Of a stretch of DNA of 64,000 bases, positions 23,101 through 33,524 are shown in pieces. The position numbers and the translations under genes were made by a program. Under the pieces are notes generated by a model, which was not told the origin of the DNA, searched no databases, and worked only from the letters and a program-made list of their open reading frames with translations. Source of the stretch: Mesorhabditis belari (lineage: Eukaryota > Nematoda > Chromadorea > Rhabditida > Rhabditidae); NCBI GenBank assembly GCA_958450365.1, contig CAUEEP010000156.1, positions 1-64,000 of the forward strand, in the 5' to 3' direction. Within the stretch, counting starts at the first letter, position 1, and each line of letters begins with the position of its first letter.

Positions 23101-24827
23101 TATAATATAATTTTTGATGAAGTTTTAGGTAGAAATGGATACCTGCAAGCGATTTTTCGACCCCAAAAAGAATAGCTTCTTTTTGTAACATTTAAAAAGC
23201 AAAGAAAATCTTTGTGTAAATGACTGGCCAAGTCTTCTCACAGCTCAATATCTTCTTTTCGTATCATTTACAATGCAAAAATCCCTATTTTAAAAATCGA
23301 GGTGTTTTTGAAGGAACCCGTGAGCAAAAGATGATGTTAGCTTCATAGCTCAACTCACTATTCACTACACCATCTCGCTTCTGTTCAAAATAGGCGAGAA
23401 GCCTCTTTTAATCCCTAGATGACTAAATTTGCACCACGTTTTTCCCAAAAATCATTGCCCATTCGCAAAAACTAAAAGCGCTATCATACTCGCCGTGCTC
23501 GACTTGTGTTTGCACCTCAAAATCTCACAGTCATTTCTGACCATTCCCTTGTGAGTCCTGCCGCTTTCTGGACGCCACTATGCCCAAATTTCTGGGACCA
23601 ATTCCCGCTTCAAATTTGGCTGTATTTTTGTCAAAAATTCAGCATCCCGCCAAATCAAAACTAGCTGAAATACTCAAGACTTTGATGCACGATAACGCGA
23701 GTATCCATGCGTGTTGCTTCACAAGATGCATGAATCGACACTCTCGCTTGCAGCCCCGACTTGAACCCGAATCAGAATGTGTGGGGGACACTCGTTCGAG
23801 ATGTCTGCAAGGGAAACAAGCAATATTCAAGCATGAATGTACTCGAGAAAGCCATTCAAGAAGTCTGCAACCGACTTCAGCCAACGGCGCTCCAAAACTA
23901 CTTCGATACCGAGACGTCTTTTTCAAGTTGGACTAAAGCAAGGAGGACCCACACATTATTGATTTATTTGGTTTGTGTTATTATTTATTACTGAATTTAT
24001 TAAAACAAGGTGCGTCTATAATTTTTTTGACAGAGTGTATCGGAACCGTATTGGAACCGGATTCGATCAAAATAGGAACCGTATTGGAACCGTATTGGAA
24101 CCGTATCGGAACCGTATTAGATCAAAATAGGAACCGCATGGAACTGTATTGGAACCGTATTGGAACCGTATCCGAACCGTATCCGAACCGTATTGGAACC
24201 GTATTAGATCAGAATAGGAACCGTATTGGAACCGTATTAGATCAAAATAGGAACCGTATTGGAACCGTATCCGAACCGTATCCGAACCGTATTAGATCAG
24301 AATAGGAACCGTATTGGAACCGTATTAGATCAAAATACGAATCGTATTGGAACCGTATTGGAACCGTATTCGATCAAAATAGGAACCGTATTGGACTGAT
24401 CATCTTCGGGAGTGACAAACTGACCTAAAAGCCCGATTTCGTTTTTTAATACCTTTTTAAAGGTATTAAAAAAGGTAATAAAATTGGGTTTACCATACCA
24501 TGTAGACAATATTATTGATAAACCGATTTACTTTAGTCATTTCTACATAAACGTCATTAAAAATTATATTACTACACCAATTTGGTTTTAGCGAGAATCG
24601 ATTTCAATTCAAACCCCTTCTTTACAGTTGAAGAATTTTGGGAGTCTCTCAATTTGAAGAAGCAGTTGGAAAGGTTAAAATATCAAGTAAAGATTCAGCT
24701 TATTTTGGTTCTTCAGCTTATTTTGGTGAGTATTGTGACTTTTCGAAGCCTTACCGATAATCAAAGCCGTTGCAATGAGGCTGAGCATAGTCCAAAAGTG
24801 GCCAATGCATGTTAGACCGGAGGCCAT
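20186..24827 (-). CDS. LHFPL-family tetraspan membrane protein
   Basis: Six exons on the minus strand join in phase: 24827-24755, 22233-22118, 22086-21960, 21862-21776, 21717-21637 and 20298-20186. They encode 198 aa, close to the family's 200-230. Exon 1 carries TM1 (GHFWTMLSLIATALIIG, residues 9-25), followed by PEWLIGQ and FGIYKRC, then an extracellular Cys-Gly region and TM2 (YWQLSAVASFAG). Next comes TM3 (FFQIVAG, about 128-134) with the diagnostic GVLYPFGWDN..V..ACG (about 135-151), GGCQIG, TM4 and a basic tail KRRKRRG. These match lipoma-HMGIC-fusion-partner-like proteins, whose members act as accessory subunits (for example at hair-cell channels and GABA-A receptors); the partner here is unknown. 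Intron 1 (2.5 kb) contains a fold-back, a Tc3-like relic and a minisatellite; intron 5 contains another relic and a plus-strand coding-like segment. Claudin-like (Clc) families are a weaker alternative. Confidence 0.85.
20350..20740 (+). mobile_element. Tc1/Tc3-type transposon relic (transposase C-terminus)
   Basis: A frame ending at the TAA at 20618-20620 reads TVNALKAALKRAWDEI, then RYIEADGGNFEHFL, typical of the last residues of Tc1/mariner transposases (..W..I.., ..GG...). About 110 bp further on, a CGCACTCTGTATA end matches the terminal motif of the relic at 23560-24040. Only the C-terminal part remains. It sits in intron 5 of the LHFPL gene. Confidence 0.65.
20970..21322 (+). pseudogene. 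Frameshifted coding-like segment, function unknown
   Basis: An ATG at 20970 lies 2 bp after a TTTTTTTAG acceptor-like sequence and opens a 58-codon frame (MSNHGSTEQRTS...) ending at the TAG at 21144-21146. A second frame starts there (LDVAGLKAINESNTLLVV) and runs 59 codons to the TAG at 21320. Base composition is clearly more GC-rich than the surrounding intron, and both frames look protein-like. A small frameshift between them would give about 120 aa. I do not recognise the family. It lies antisense inside the last intron of the LHFPL gene. Either a processed gene fragment or a small gene with an unseen intron. Confidence 0.4.
21352..21422 (-). repeat. tRNA-like sequence (pseudogene or SINE head)
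   Basis: On the minus strand it reads AATAGCTCAGTGGCAGAGCA (box A/D-arm), then GGTCGAAGGTTCAATCCCC (box B/T-arm). The acceptor stem does not pair, so it is not a functional tRNA. Very similar sequences lie at about 34935-34997 (+) and 36741-36806 (-), which points to a tRNA-derived repeat. Confidence 0.6.
22330..23110. repeat. Fold-back with ~145-bp arms (LHFPL intron 1)
   Basis: The left arm (about 22345-22490) is the reverse complement of the right arm (about 22962-23105). Both contain GTAAATCTCCTCTACAAAAT-like sequence, or its complement, and a CGATATCAGG motif. The centre of about 470 bp is unique and shows no ORF of interest. Confidence 0.82.
23560..24040 (+). mobile_element. Tc3-like transposon relic
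   Basis: Frames across 23560-23990 contain MHDNASIHACCFTR (the catalytic D of the Tc1 superfamily with its HDNA context), then in another frame LNPNQNVWGTLVRDVCKGNKQ, matching the PDLNPIENVWG block and the following GKQY of Tc3. At least one frameshift and loss of the N-terminal half make it dead. It ends near a GACAGAGTGTAT motif similar to that of the 20350-20740 relic. It is in LHFPL intron 1. Confidence 0.75.
24033..24395 (+). repeat. Minisatellite, 11-bp GGAACCGTATT unit
   Basis: About 30 units of GGAACCGTATT and variants, interrupted regularly by AGATCAAAATAGGAACC giving a higher-order period. It begins directly at the end of the Tc3-like relic, within LHFPL intron 1. The 110-codon ORF over it is repeat translation. 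Confidence 0.9.
24440..24475. other. Short perfect hairpin
   Basis: TTTTTTAATACCTT and its exact reverse complement are separated by 3-4 nt. No function can be assigned. Confidence 0.5.
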
Positions 24828-25130
24828 TTCGAAAAAAAATCTTACATCACGTCATGATTCGTTGATCAGATAATATAAAAATATAGTTTTTCGATAATCT
24901 GAAATCATTTTGTTCAAGTTTTTCCACAAGAAGTGAATAAAAAATTTACAAATCGCCCAAATCAAACTAGAAAATCTTAAAATTTCCTTTTCCAAACGTT
25001 TATTGAAAAAACTTTTCACGAAACTTTAAAAAGAAACTTTAAAATTAAACTTTTAAGTTTAATTTTCTAGATAATGAATACAAAATAAGATTTAAATAGT
25101 TAGAAAGAATAGAATTTTAAAGAATAGAAA
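24828..25130. other. Upstream region of the LHFPL gene
   Basis: AT-rich DNA 5' of the LHFPL start codon (minus strand). It contains one short palindrome (TTAAACTTTTAAGTTTAA, about 25046). No TATA or initiator element can be called. Confidence 0.3.
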
Positions 25131-25708
25131 GGGGAGTGGGACAAATGCGACCTTTTTTTTGCGCACCCGGACATTTGTGCACCCGGACATTTGCGTACCC
25201 GGACATTTGCGTACCCGGACATTTGCGTACCCGGACATTTGCGCACCCGGACATTTGCGCACCGGACATTTGCGCACCTTTTTTTCCGCACCTTGCCCAT
25301 TAGGGCACCTTTTTTCGCGTTTTAAAAAAGCTCTAAAAGCTAATATTAACCAATTTCTATTCTAAATGTTGTTTTTCTAGGTAATTTTAGGGCGTAGAAT
25401 TCAAATTTTGACATAACAGAGCGTGTGGAATCAATTTGAAAGGCAAAACGGTTAGATCAAATTAAATTGTCGATCTTTCTCTTTGTATAACTCCGTCCGT
25501 TTGTTTCCACACGCTCTGTTATGTCAAAATTTGAATTCTACGCCCTAAAATTACCTAGAAAAACAACTTTTGGAATAGAAATTGGTTAATATTAGCTTTT
25601 TAGAGCTTTTTTAAAACGCAAAAAAGGTGCGCTAGTGGGCAAGGTGCGGAAAAAAAGGTGCGCAAATGTCCGGTGCGCAAAAAAAAGGTAGCATTTGTCC
25701 CACTCCCA
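25131..25708. mobile_element. Fold-back element, GTGGGACAAATG family, core A
   Basis: Ends are GGAGTGGGACAAATG and CATTTGTCCCACTCC. Inside each end is a GCGCAC...GGACATTTGCG region, here expanded on the left into a 15-bp tandem array (ACCCGGACATTTGCG, about seven units). The arms then carry AGCTCTAAAAGCTAATATT and GTAATTTTAGGGCGTAGAA and their complements around a short centre near 25455. There is no coding capacity; the minus-strand ORFs (about 25092-25300) translate the array. Relatives: 32868-33378 (same core), 16345-16770 (decayed), 47550-47957 and 54528-54891 (same ends, different core). Confidence 0.88.
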
Positions 25709-26560
25709 TAGAAAGAGATTTTAGAGAAAGTTTTCTTATGTGAAGAAAGTTTTGATCATTCAAGCGTGAAACGTAACTAGATTTTGGAGAAGAGTGAATA
25801 TCTTTTCTAGAAATGAATAAACAATCCTTGGTCTCTCAATTTTCACCAATGTCGAAAGAAAAACCTTTCAAACGAGAACAAAAAAGTCGTCAGGTCAACA
25901 AAAAAGAAAAGAAACGTTTACTTTCAGTGAAAAGAACACTCAACGCAATTGTTTTTTCAAAAACGAAGCATTAACTTAAGGCAAAAGCTTCAAAAAAAAC
26001 TAAACTATAAAGAAATTTATTAAAAATTTGTGTTTTCGAGATGGTTTACAAGATCTTCTGCCAATTTTACTATTTCCCAGCGCTAAACAAAACACCAACG
26101 TGCTTAGGGCCATAAAACAGCTGGTTCTTATTGCCTTTGAACATATGTTTTGAAAGAAAAAAGAATGTAATTCATGAAAATTCTACTCAAAGTAGTCAGA
26201 CATTAAAATGTTAAATGCCATTTAATCGGAAAAAGATTCTCTTGAAGAAATGGTCTAGAAACTGGTATAAAGTAATATTTTAGAAAGTTGAATCATCTGC
26301 AAGAATCAAAAATGTCTTCAGAAGTCTTCAAAAGTTAGTGTAATTTTTGAGATATCTAGTCAAAGATTGATTCTCATAAAGCAAAAGGAATTAGAATTGT
26401 TCTAAAGATGATTTTAAGAGCAAAATAAGGGCAAAACCTAGCTCAGGCCAGATTGGATCTTGCCTGCTTTGAATTGACCTCGATTGACTTACTCCAGCAA
26501 ATCCTTGCCTACAAACTACAACAAAAAAACAGGGCATGTCAAAGCCCTAGGCTTACAAGC
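25709..26560. other. Gene-free stretch
   Basis: No exon, RNA gene or repeat could be supported. Confidence 0.35.
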
Positions 26561-26564
26561 CAGA

Positions 26565-26800
26565 TCTGACCTGGTTTTATAAACCTAGGGTTGTCTGGCC
26601 CTATAAGCCTAGGATTGACTTACTCCTGCAAATCCTACACACTACAACAAAGGCCCTGGCTCTATAAGTCTAGGGCTGTCGGGCCCTATAAGTCTAGGGT
26701 TGTCGGGCCCTATAAGTCTAGGGCTGCCTGGCCCTATAAGTCTAGAGCTGCCTGACCCTATAAGTCTAGGGCTGCCTGGCTCTATAAGTTTAGGGCTTCA
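26565..26800 (+). repeat. Minisatellite, ~24-bp unit
   Basis: Tandem CCCTATAAGTCTAGGGCTGC units with small variations, about seven in a row at 26655-26800, with degenerate units upstream. Confidence 0.85.
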
Positions 26801-28455
26801 TTTCTAGGAGAAACACAGCCTTGTGAAACAGCAAGAACCTAGAGTACGGGGACTAAAATGTGAAATACAACCAATCAAGGACCGGGAACATTTCCTAAAG
26901 CATGGATAAGAGGTGTCACTTACAAGGATCGAGGAAATCGGTGAAAGGAATTGCAAGAAAAAGCGGCAGGTATTATCCCCACTTGGGAACCCCTTTCTTT
27001 CTGTGGGAAATGGGACACTCAGCACTCTCTCCTCTTAGACCCAACAAAGAAAAAAAGAGAAAAGACATGAAATCCTAGCCAATTCTTTTTCTCTTTTTCC
27101 TTCGTTTCCCCCAATAGACAGGTACGGAAGAACCTTTTGTTCTTACAAAGGAAAGGTTCCAAGCATGGGGAAAACTTTAGTTTAGGTCTTGTAAAAATGG
27201 CTAATGGCTAAAAATGGCTCAATTTTCGGAATTTGTAAGCATTTTAGGATGTTGAATGTTTACAAACTGAGGCTTTGACGTTAAAACGGGCTTTGTTTTA
27301 AAGAGGGAAGTTTCTAAGCGTTCTAAATCTTTAGAAAGAAATAGAAAATTTAGAAACATGTAGTTTCAGAATTAATTATTTATTTCTTGAGTAATCTATT
27401 GATCTATGACCTATTGATCAATAATCTATTGATCAATAATCTATTGATCTTCAGAGATTGTTTAACTAGTTATAGAATTGAATTTGCATTAGAAGAAAGC
27501 TTTTGCTTTTAATTCAACAAAGGAGGCTTCAAGCGAGCTCCAAGAAACTTCTAATTTCATAAGCCATCAAAAAATGTACTCTAAAAAATAAATAATTTGT
27601 TAAGTTATAGATTTAAAGTAAGGATTAGACTAATTGTAAGATCCAAATCGGTTGTGAGCCAACAAAACCTACAAAGAGCTCCTTGTACTTGGCTCTTTTC
27701 CGCTCTCTCCCCATTAATGTCCCCTCCCCCATTTCCTCAATCGAGTTTCCTCAATAATTAAAGACTTGCCATAAATTTGACGCCGACAAGAGAAAGGAAA
27801 AGAATGGAAAAAGAAATGAGAAAAGAAATAATGGGAAACGAGAATCGCGTGCTGAAAGCACCAATTTCCCACTGGTGCGATAAGGTATAGATTGAAAATG
27901 AATGGAAATTTGAAGAAAATCTCCTAAACTTGCTTTATCTTGAGGCTAAAATCAAGAAAAGCTTGGTTGAAAGGAATAGCTTGGCTCAAACCAAACTACT
28001 CCTTTCAACTCAATAATGATTTGGTTAGTGCTATGACTTGTTCTGGCTTTCCAATGGCTTTCCAATGGCAACTCAAAGTGCCAGGTGTTCCCATAGGAAT
28101 TCACAATGACATGAATGGGGCTGGTTGGAAGTATGGATTATGGGAACCAAAAGGCATTCAATAGTAGATATATTACACAGAAATATGAGAACAAATTACA
28201 ATATGCCTTTGTTAGTACAAGTCAAACATTGTCTCACACCATGTCAAAATCTCAATTAGTTTCAGGATTGATAGGCAAAATTTGGTCAATTCAAAATCCA
28301 TGATTAGTTAATTGGATGAGTGCCAACTTCATTCTACATACCAATAGTTTAACAACTTTCTATTAGAGAAAGTTGTTAAACTGGTGTTAAACGGAATTTA
28401 GAGTCTCTAACTTCAAGTCCAAAACTAAAAGTCAATAACTAATGAATTTATTCAA
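26801..28455. other. Gene-free stretch
   Basis: It includes a 16-bp triplet repeat (AATCTATTGATC, about 27408-27450). The ORFs at 26804-27025 (-) and 27940-28303 (+) are not recognisable and have no splice support. Confidence 0.35.
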
Positions 28456-29680
28456 AGTCTTGAAGCTATCGATTGTTATCCTTGAAGCTATCGATTGTTA
28501 TCCTTGAAGCTATCCATTGTTCCCACAAACCCTTACTCCAACTTTATTACTCAGTAACCAGATCAGTTTTTGTCAAATTTCTTTTGGTTTTTGGTTTTTT
28601 GGTTTATCGCATTTCACCCCAATAAATTATTCTTTGAAAAGTTATCTTTTCCATTTCTTTTCTTTTCCCCTCACCATTTTTTCCTGCCACTCTTCCAAAG
28701 AGTAAAGGTGCTTTTGGTCACGTGGTGTCAAAAACCGTCTTGAATGGAAAAAGTATACAACCAAAAGATATTAAGTATTAAGTATAAGTGTTCAATGAAG
28801 CTCAAGCCTACAATGCCCATAGAGTACACAAGTACACAACCAATACTATTGATGGAGTACTAAAGAAGGAAGTATATAGTCAACAGGTTTTATTCATATT
28901 TATGAAGCAAAACGTGAACTTTGAATCAACAAGACGATCATGCTAAAGACGATCAAAAACATTAATTGAGCTATTTTTTGGTTTATCGCATTTCATCCCA
29001 ATAACCTATTCTTTGAAAAGTTCTTTTCCATTTTTTCTGCCACTCCTCCAAAGGTTCTTTTGGTCACGTGGTGTCAAAAACCGTCTTGAGTGGAAAAATT
29101 GACAGATTACACGCGAAATCGATTTCGATTGAGTCTCCATCAATTTGAGTGCAATTTATTACATAGTTTCGGGTAATTATACTGGGAATCGCTACTTTGC
29201 GCTAAAATTTTTTGTGCAACTCGTCATAACTTTCTTTTAAGTGGGTCAATCTTTATGATTTTGATGTCATTTTGTAGATCACAATAAGTGCAATAAAATG
29301 GCATTAAAATCAATTAAAAAAATGTGGCATTAAAATGTTGACTCACTCAGAAGAAAGTTTTGGCAAGTTGCGCAAGAAATTTGGCACAAAATAGCCGCCA
29401 CCAATTATACTGTGTGCTCAAAGAAGGAAGTTTACTGAGTTTTATTATTGTTGCGACAATAGCAAAATATTACTGCTCAATATGAAGCTCAAGCCTACAA
29501 TACACATAGAGTACACAAGTACACAACCAAAAGATATTATTGATGGAGTACTAAAGAATGAAGTATATAGTCAACGGGTTTTATTCATGAATATGAATAT
29601 GAAGTTTATCACGTTTTACTTCACAGGTTATGAAGTAAAACGCAAACTTTGAATCGACGATCATGATCAAGACGATCAAG
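28456..29680 (+). repeat. Tandem segmental duplications
   Basis: Three 24-bp CTTGAAGCTATCGATTGTTA units (28462-28520) are followed by two ~130-bp copies containing GGTCACGTGGTGTCAAAAAC (about 28600-28745 and 28978-29098). Two ~180-bp copies containing GAAGCTCAAGCCTACAATG (about 28795-28960 and 29483-29660) are interleaved with them, so a compound unit of roughly 400-700 bp was duplicated. Confidence 0.8.
29174..29411. mobile_element. MITE-like element with ~75-bp imperfect terminal inverted repeats
   Basis: The left end (GTAATTATACTGGGAATCGC...CTTTGCGC...GTGCAACTCGTCATAACTTTC) is complementary to the right end (GAAAGTTTTGGCAAGTTGCGC...GGCACAAAATAGCCGCC...AATTATAC). About 90 bp of AT-rich centre separates them. 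Non-coding. Confidence 0.65.
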
Positions 29681-29699
29681 ACGATCATGATCAAGACAA

Positions 29700-29790
29700 T
29701 CAAGACATGGGAATCGGGCTAGCTTTTCGTCGGGTCAAGTCCAACTTGATTTTGACCCAATCTGACCCGTCCCGATTTCCCATGTCTACT
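29700..29790. other. Imperfect hairpin
   Basis: GACATGGGAATCGGG at the left is complementary to CCCGATTTCCCATGTC at the right, about 55 bp apart, with GGTCAAGT / ACTTGA matches inside. A small fold-back of unknown family. Confidence 0.55.
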
Positions 29791-30355
29791 AGATAGTAAT
29801 GTAATATGAAATAGTTTGTTTCTTCATTTAGATGTTAGAATAGGATCTAGAATAAGCCAGTAACATGTTTGTTCAGAGGCAACTTTTATCAGATCGATCA
29901 GACCTGAATCTGAATAGGCTGACCTAGAGCTGGCTTCTTGTTTGGCTTGCAAGCTCTAAGACCCAGTTAAACCATTCTTGCTCAGAAAATAAATCTGGAG
30001 CTTGTTTACCAAGCTGAGCACATGTCTGTCAAACCCTTCTCTTTTCCCACTTTCGAAATATTCAGCTTATCACAGTTTTAAAGAATCAAACACCTTTTCA
30101 GAGATTCGGCTCACTCTCGTGAAAAATTGGGCGCGAAATTCTCGGGCGTCTTTGTCTATCGCTATGGATTTTTCAAAGGGAAAAGTACGAAATGGAGAAA
30201 AAACCAGAAGCGCTATTGATGGAGTGAAAAAGGAGATAAGCCTTTTTAATAGCCAGTCATTGACGGTGAATTATTTAGAGCTTAGTGTTCTCTTGGGTTC
30301 TTTACTGATATGACACTCCTTTTTTACCACAGTTCCTTGTTATTCGGTGTTGAAA
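29791..30355. other. Gene-free stretch with one unrecognised ORF
   Basis: A 103-codon + strand frame (30002-30313) starts with ATG but matches no family I know and shows no splice context. I do not call it a gene. Confidence 0.3.
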
Positions 30356-31610
30356 GTTATTGAGGAGACTACAGTTGAACTTTGAAGTCATTAGGTAACA
30401 TTTCTGGTTGAATTTGAGCTGTTTAGCTTCTTCTTTGAGCTTCTGTTTTAAATCTTTTAACAGACTTGTGCTTAAGTTAAGTAATATTAAGTTAAATTTG
30501 GTCTATGAGGCTATGATTTTTTTTCACTGGCCTTTGGAATTGTCATGCTAGAGTTAAGGCAGACTAAAGCTAAGTTAATTGCTAGTAAGCTCTGCTCTTT
30601 GAAGTTGTTTTGGTAATTTTTGATGCTCAATCTACATTTAGGCGGGCAATACATACACTGACTAGTAGCCAGAGTTTGAACTGGCTGCAGCCAAGATTCA
30701 TAAGCATTTTCCGATCATTTTTTCACCATTTTAAGCTAAAATTTTAAAGCTTTTGAGCTAGACTTACAGGGTGTTTCAAAAAAAGGCCCTTTTTCAAACC
30801 GAATTTTAGAAAAAGTTTAAGTGGCTATTGGTGGCACTTCTTGTGCCAAAACTGCGTTTTCTTTAAGGCAATTTTTTCACTTTTTTTGAGAATTGTTTGT
30901 TTTCTTGACGACTTACACAATTTTTCACTATCACCATGAGATTTTTGCCATAAAATTAAAACTTTCTATTGAAATCGTGGTGTTTAATTAGAGTTAAGAT
31001 ATAAATAAAGATTTTTAGCCAAGCACTTTATTCATTTACGTCATATGATAATCTGTCGTACATAAGAGATTTTCAAATTCCCTTTTCTAAAGAAATGTCC
31101 GTTTTTTCCAAGGAAGCGCTGATCAATAAAGTGTATGGTTTAATTTTGAAGTTATTTTAATAGTTTATTGAGTTATTGAGGAGACTACGGTTGAACTTTG
31201 AAGTCATTAGGTAACATTTCTGGTTGAATTTGAGCTGTTTAGCTTCTTCTTTGAGCTTCTGTTTTAAATCTTTTAACAGGCTTGTTCTTTTTCCAAGGAA
31301 ACGCTGATCAATAAAGTGTATGGTTTAAATTCGTAGTTATTTTAATAGTGTTTATTATGCCCCACGATGTCAGTAGTGGGTTTTAATTTGATGGCAAAAA
31401 ATTCCACGGTGGTGATGAACAATTTTCGTATATAAGGCGTCAAGAAAACAAAAAATTCTCAAAAAAAAAGTGAAAAAATTGCCTTAAAGAAGGAACAGTT
31501 TTGGCACAAGGAGTACAATAGCCACTAAAAGTGCAATAGCCACTAAAAGTTTTTTTAAAATTCAGCTTGGAAATGGGGCCTTTCTTTGAGAAACCCTTTA
31601 GAGCCAGATA
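30356..31610. repeat. Dispersed duplication, copy 2 (inverse of 75-960), internally tandem
   Basis: A ~115-bp block (TTGAAGTCATTAGGTAACAT ... AAATCTTTTAACAG) occurs at about 30365-30475 and again at 31175-31285. TTCCAAGGAA[AG]CGCTGATC occurs at about 31108 and 31290. The middle part (30660-30960) is the reverse complement of the region around 100-420; the end (31330-31600) runs parallel to about 75-330. Composite repeat, no gene. Confidence 0.65.
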
Positions 31611-31627
31611 AACCTTTTGCAAACAAC

Positions 31628-32005
31628 GTGTGGCTGACTGGTTAAGTGTCTTTTATCTTAATCGGAAGGTCGAGGGTTCGAACCCCACATGCGACATGGT
31701 CACCCCCTTCGGATTTCCTTTCCCTTCGGGTTGAGAGGTTTTCTGGAGGGCAGTCTGGTGGTTGTGGCCCCAGTTCTTTAAAGTGACAAGCCACTCCTTC
31801 ATCGTCATCTTCCCTTCACCACCAAAAAGCTATTTAGTTCCCCATTGAGCTTAGGGTTAGGGAGCCGTCTGTCATGACGTGGGTTAAGTTAAGATATAGC
31901 CTAGTATTGTGTGTGTCGTTGTATTGTGATTGATATATTTCGTGTATGCGATAAATTCACCACTGGTAGCCCCAGTCGGTATTTTTAAACCTTTCGAAAC
32001 ACAAA
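31628..32005 (+). mobile_element. tRNA-derived SINE
   Basis: The head has box A-like GGCTGACTGGTTAAGTGTC and box B GGGTTCGAACCCC, with a CTT-centred anticodon-like loop between them, but no closing acceptor stem. A ~300-bp body follows, ending in AAATTCACCACTGGTAGCCCCAG. The tail closely resembles that of a second element at 49290-49640 (AAATCACCAGTAACCCCGGTA). A related head lies at 48866-48936. SINE is inferred from a tRNA head plus a shared tail. Confidence 0.7.
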
Positions 32006-32867
32006 TCATTTTTCAGTTCATTCGATTAGTTCTAATTGGTATAAGTACCTGATACGTTTTCCTTTTATAGCTTGCTTCATCTGTATTTTACTTGTTTTAT
32101 TCCTTTCATAGTCAGCAAAAATCTTTGTATGCGATTCAATAACAGGAACGGATTCGATTTTGATCACATAGTGAAACAGTCAGAGGCTGGAACGGCCAGG
32201 TGTCACCCAAAACGGGAATCAACTTTTGATTAATTGTAATTTCTTGAAAGCTATCTTAATGATTACTTTCATTCATTGAAAAATCTTTTTTAAGAACTTT
32301 TTCAATAAAATTGCCTTTAACATTCGTTTCTAATGAGCTTTTCGTTTGCTCTGACTATTGAAAAGCTTTAATTCTTCATCAATAAATCTAGTTTTTTCAT
32401 TGATTCAGTTTGATTCACTATTTTACTTTTTTTTCTTCTTGCCTAAATTGTACAGCAAGACAAAAACTACTTTCTACCCTCGCCACCGCTTTCCATCATT
32501 TACAGCCCTCCCTTTTCCCCCTTCTTGACGCCGTTTTGCCCATATTATTTGTGCACAATTGAGCCAGGATCAATCTTTTATCTGTGTTCATTCCCTTGTC
32601 CCCTTGTACAAAATATAGCTGTCTTATTAGGTTTTGAATTAGTTTTTGAAGGAAAGTCTAAAATCGCTTTAGCTAGATCGCTCCAATAGTAAAATCTAAC
32701 AATGAGTACACGTCTTTGACTTTGATTTTAGACTTTGAATCATAGACTTACCGCATTTATTCTAATAGAAACTAATATTCTATATTTATTCGAAAAGAAA
32801 CGCATCTTTCTGAAAATGGTATAAGATCGATTTAGAGAGTAAAAAGCCCAATCGGGAACATAAAAAC
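32006..32867. other. Gene-free stretch
   Basis: A CT-rich block at about 32490-32530 and otherwise AT-rich DNA. No exon or RNA gene supported. Confidence 0.35.
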
Positions 32868-33378
32868 GGGGAGTGGGACAAATGCTACCTTTTTTTGCGC
32901 ACTCGGACATTTGCGCACCTTTTTTCCGCACCTTGCCCATTAGCGCACCTTTTTTCGCGTTTTAAAAAAGCTCTAAAAGCTAATATTAACAAAAAAAGCT
33001 CTAAAAAGCTAATATTAACCAATTTCTATTCCAAAAGTTGTTTTTCTAGGTAATTTTAGGGCGTAGAATCGAAATTTTGACATATCAGAGCTTGTGGAAA
33101 CAAACGCACGGAGTTATACAAAGAGAAAAATCGACAATTTAATTTGATCTAACCGTTTTGTCTTTCAAATTGGTTCCACACGCTCTGTTATGTCAAAATT
33201 TGAATTCGACTCCCTCAAATTACCTAGAAAAACAATTTTTGGAAAGGAAATCGGTTAATATTAGCTTTTTAGAGCTTTTTTAAAACGCGAAAAAAGGTGC
33301 GCTAACGGGCAAGGTGCGGAAAAAAAGGTGCGCAAATGTCCGGGTGCGCAAAAAAAAGGTCGCATTTGTCCCACTCCC
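32868..33378. mobile_element. Fold-back element, GTGGGACAAATG family, core A
   Basis: Ends are GGGGAGTGGGACAAATGC and GCATTTGTCCCACTCCC. The arms match the 25131-25708 element closely (ACCAATTTCTATTCCAAAAG; AGGTAATTTTAGGGCGTAGA and complements). It contains a small internal duplication (AAAAAGCTCTAAAAGCTAAT, twice) on the left arm and lacks the expanded 15-bp array. Confidence 0.88.
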
Positions 33379-33524
33379 TAAAAACGACTGTTTTTGAGCT
33401 CTATATAGGTATTTAAACGTGTTTTCTAATTGAAAACAGTGAGAACTAAAATTGTGAAGAAGAAAAAACTGGACAAAAAGTTGGTTAGAAGTTGGGGAAA
33501 AGTGATTTATCATGGTGATTTGTT

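Noticed and set aside
23973..24305. 110-codon ORF with repeated RIGTVL-like units
   Set aside because: Pure minisatellite translation inside LHFPL intron 1.
25092..25300. Overlapping minus-strand ORFs with CPG..MSG repeats resembling a short repeat protein
   Set aside because: They arise from the 15-bp array in the fold-back element.
27940..28303. Overlapping 62-74 codon ORFs as a small gene
   Set aside because: No splice signals, no recognisable similarity and repetitive composition nearby.
30002..30313. 103-codon ORF as a gene
   Set aside because: It begins with ATG but has no family match, no introns and no regulatory context; it may be chance in a gene-poor block.
31846..31860. Telomere-like TTAGGGTTAGGG
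   Set aside because: Only two units inside a SINE body. Nematode telomeres are normally TTAGGC and no array is present.
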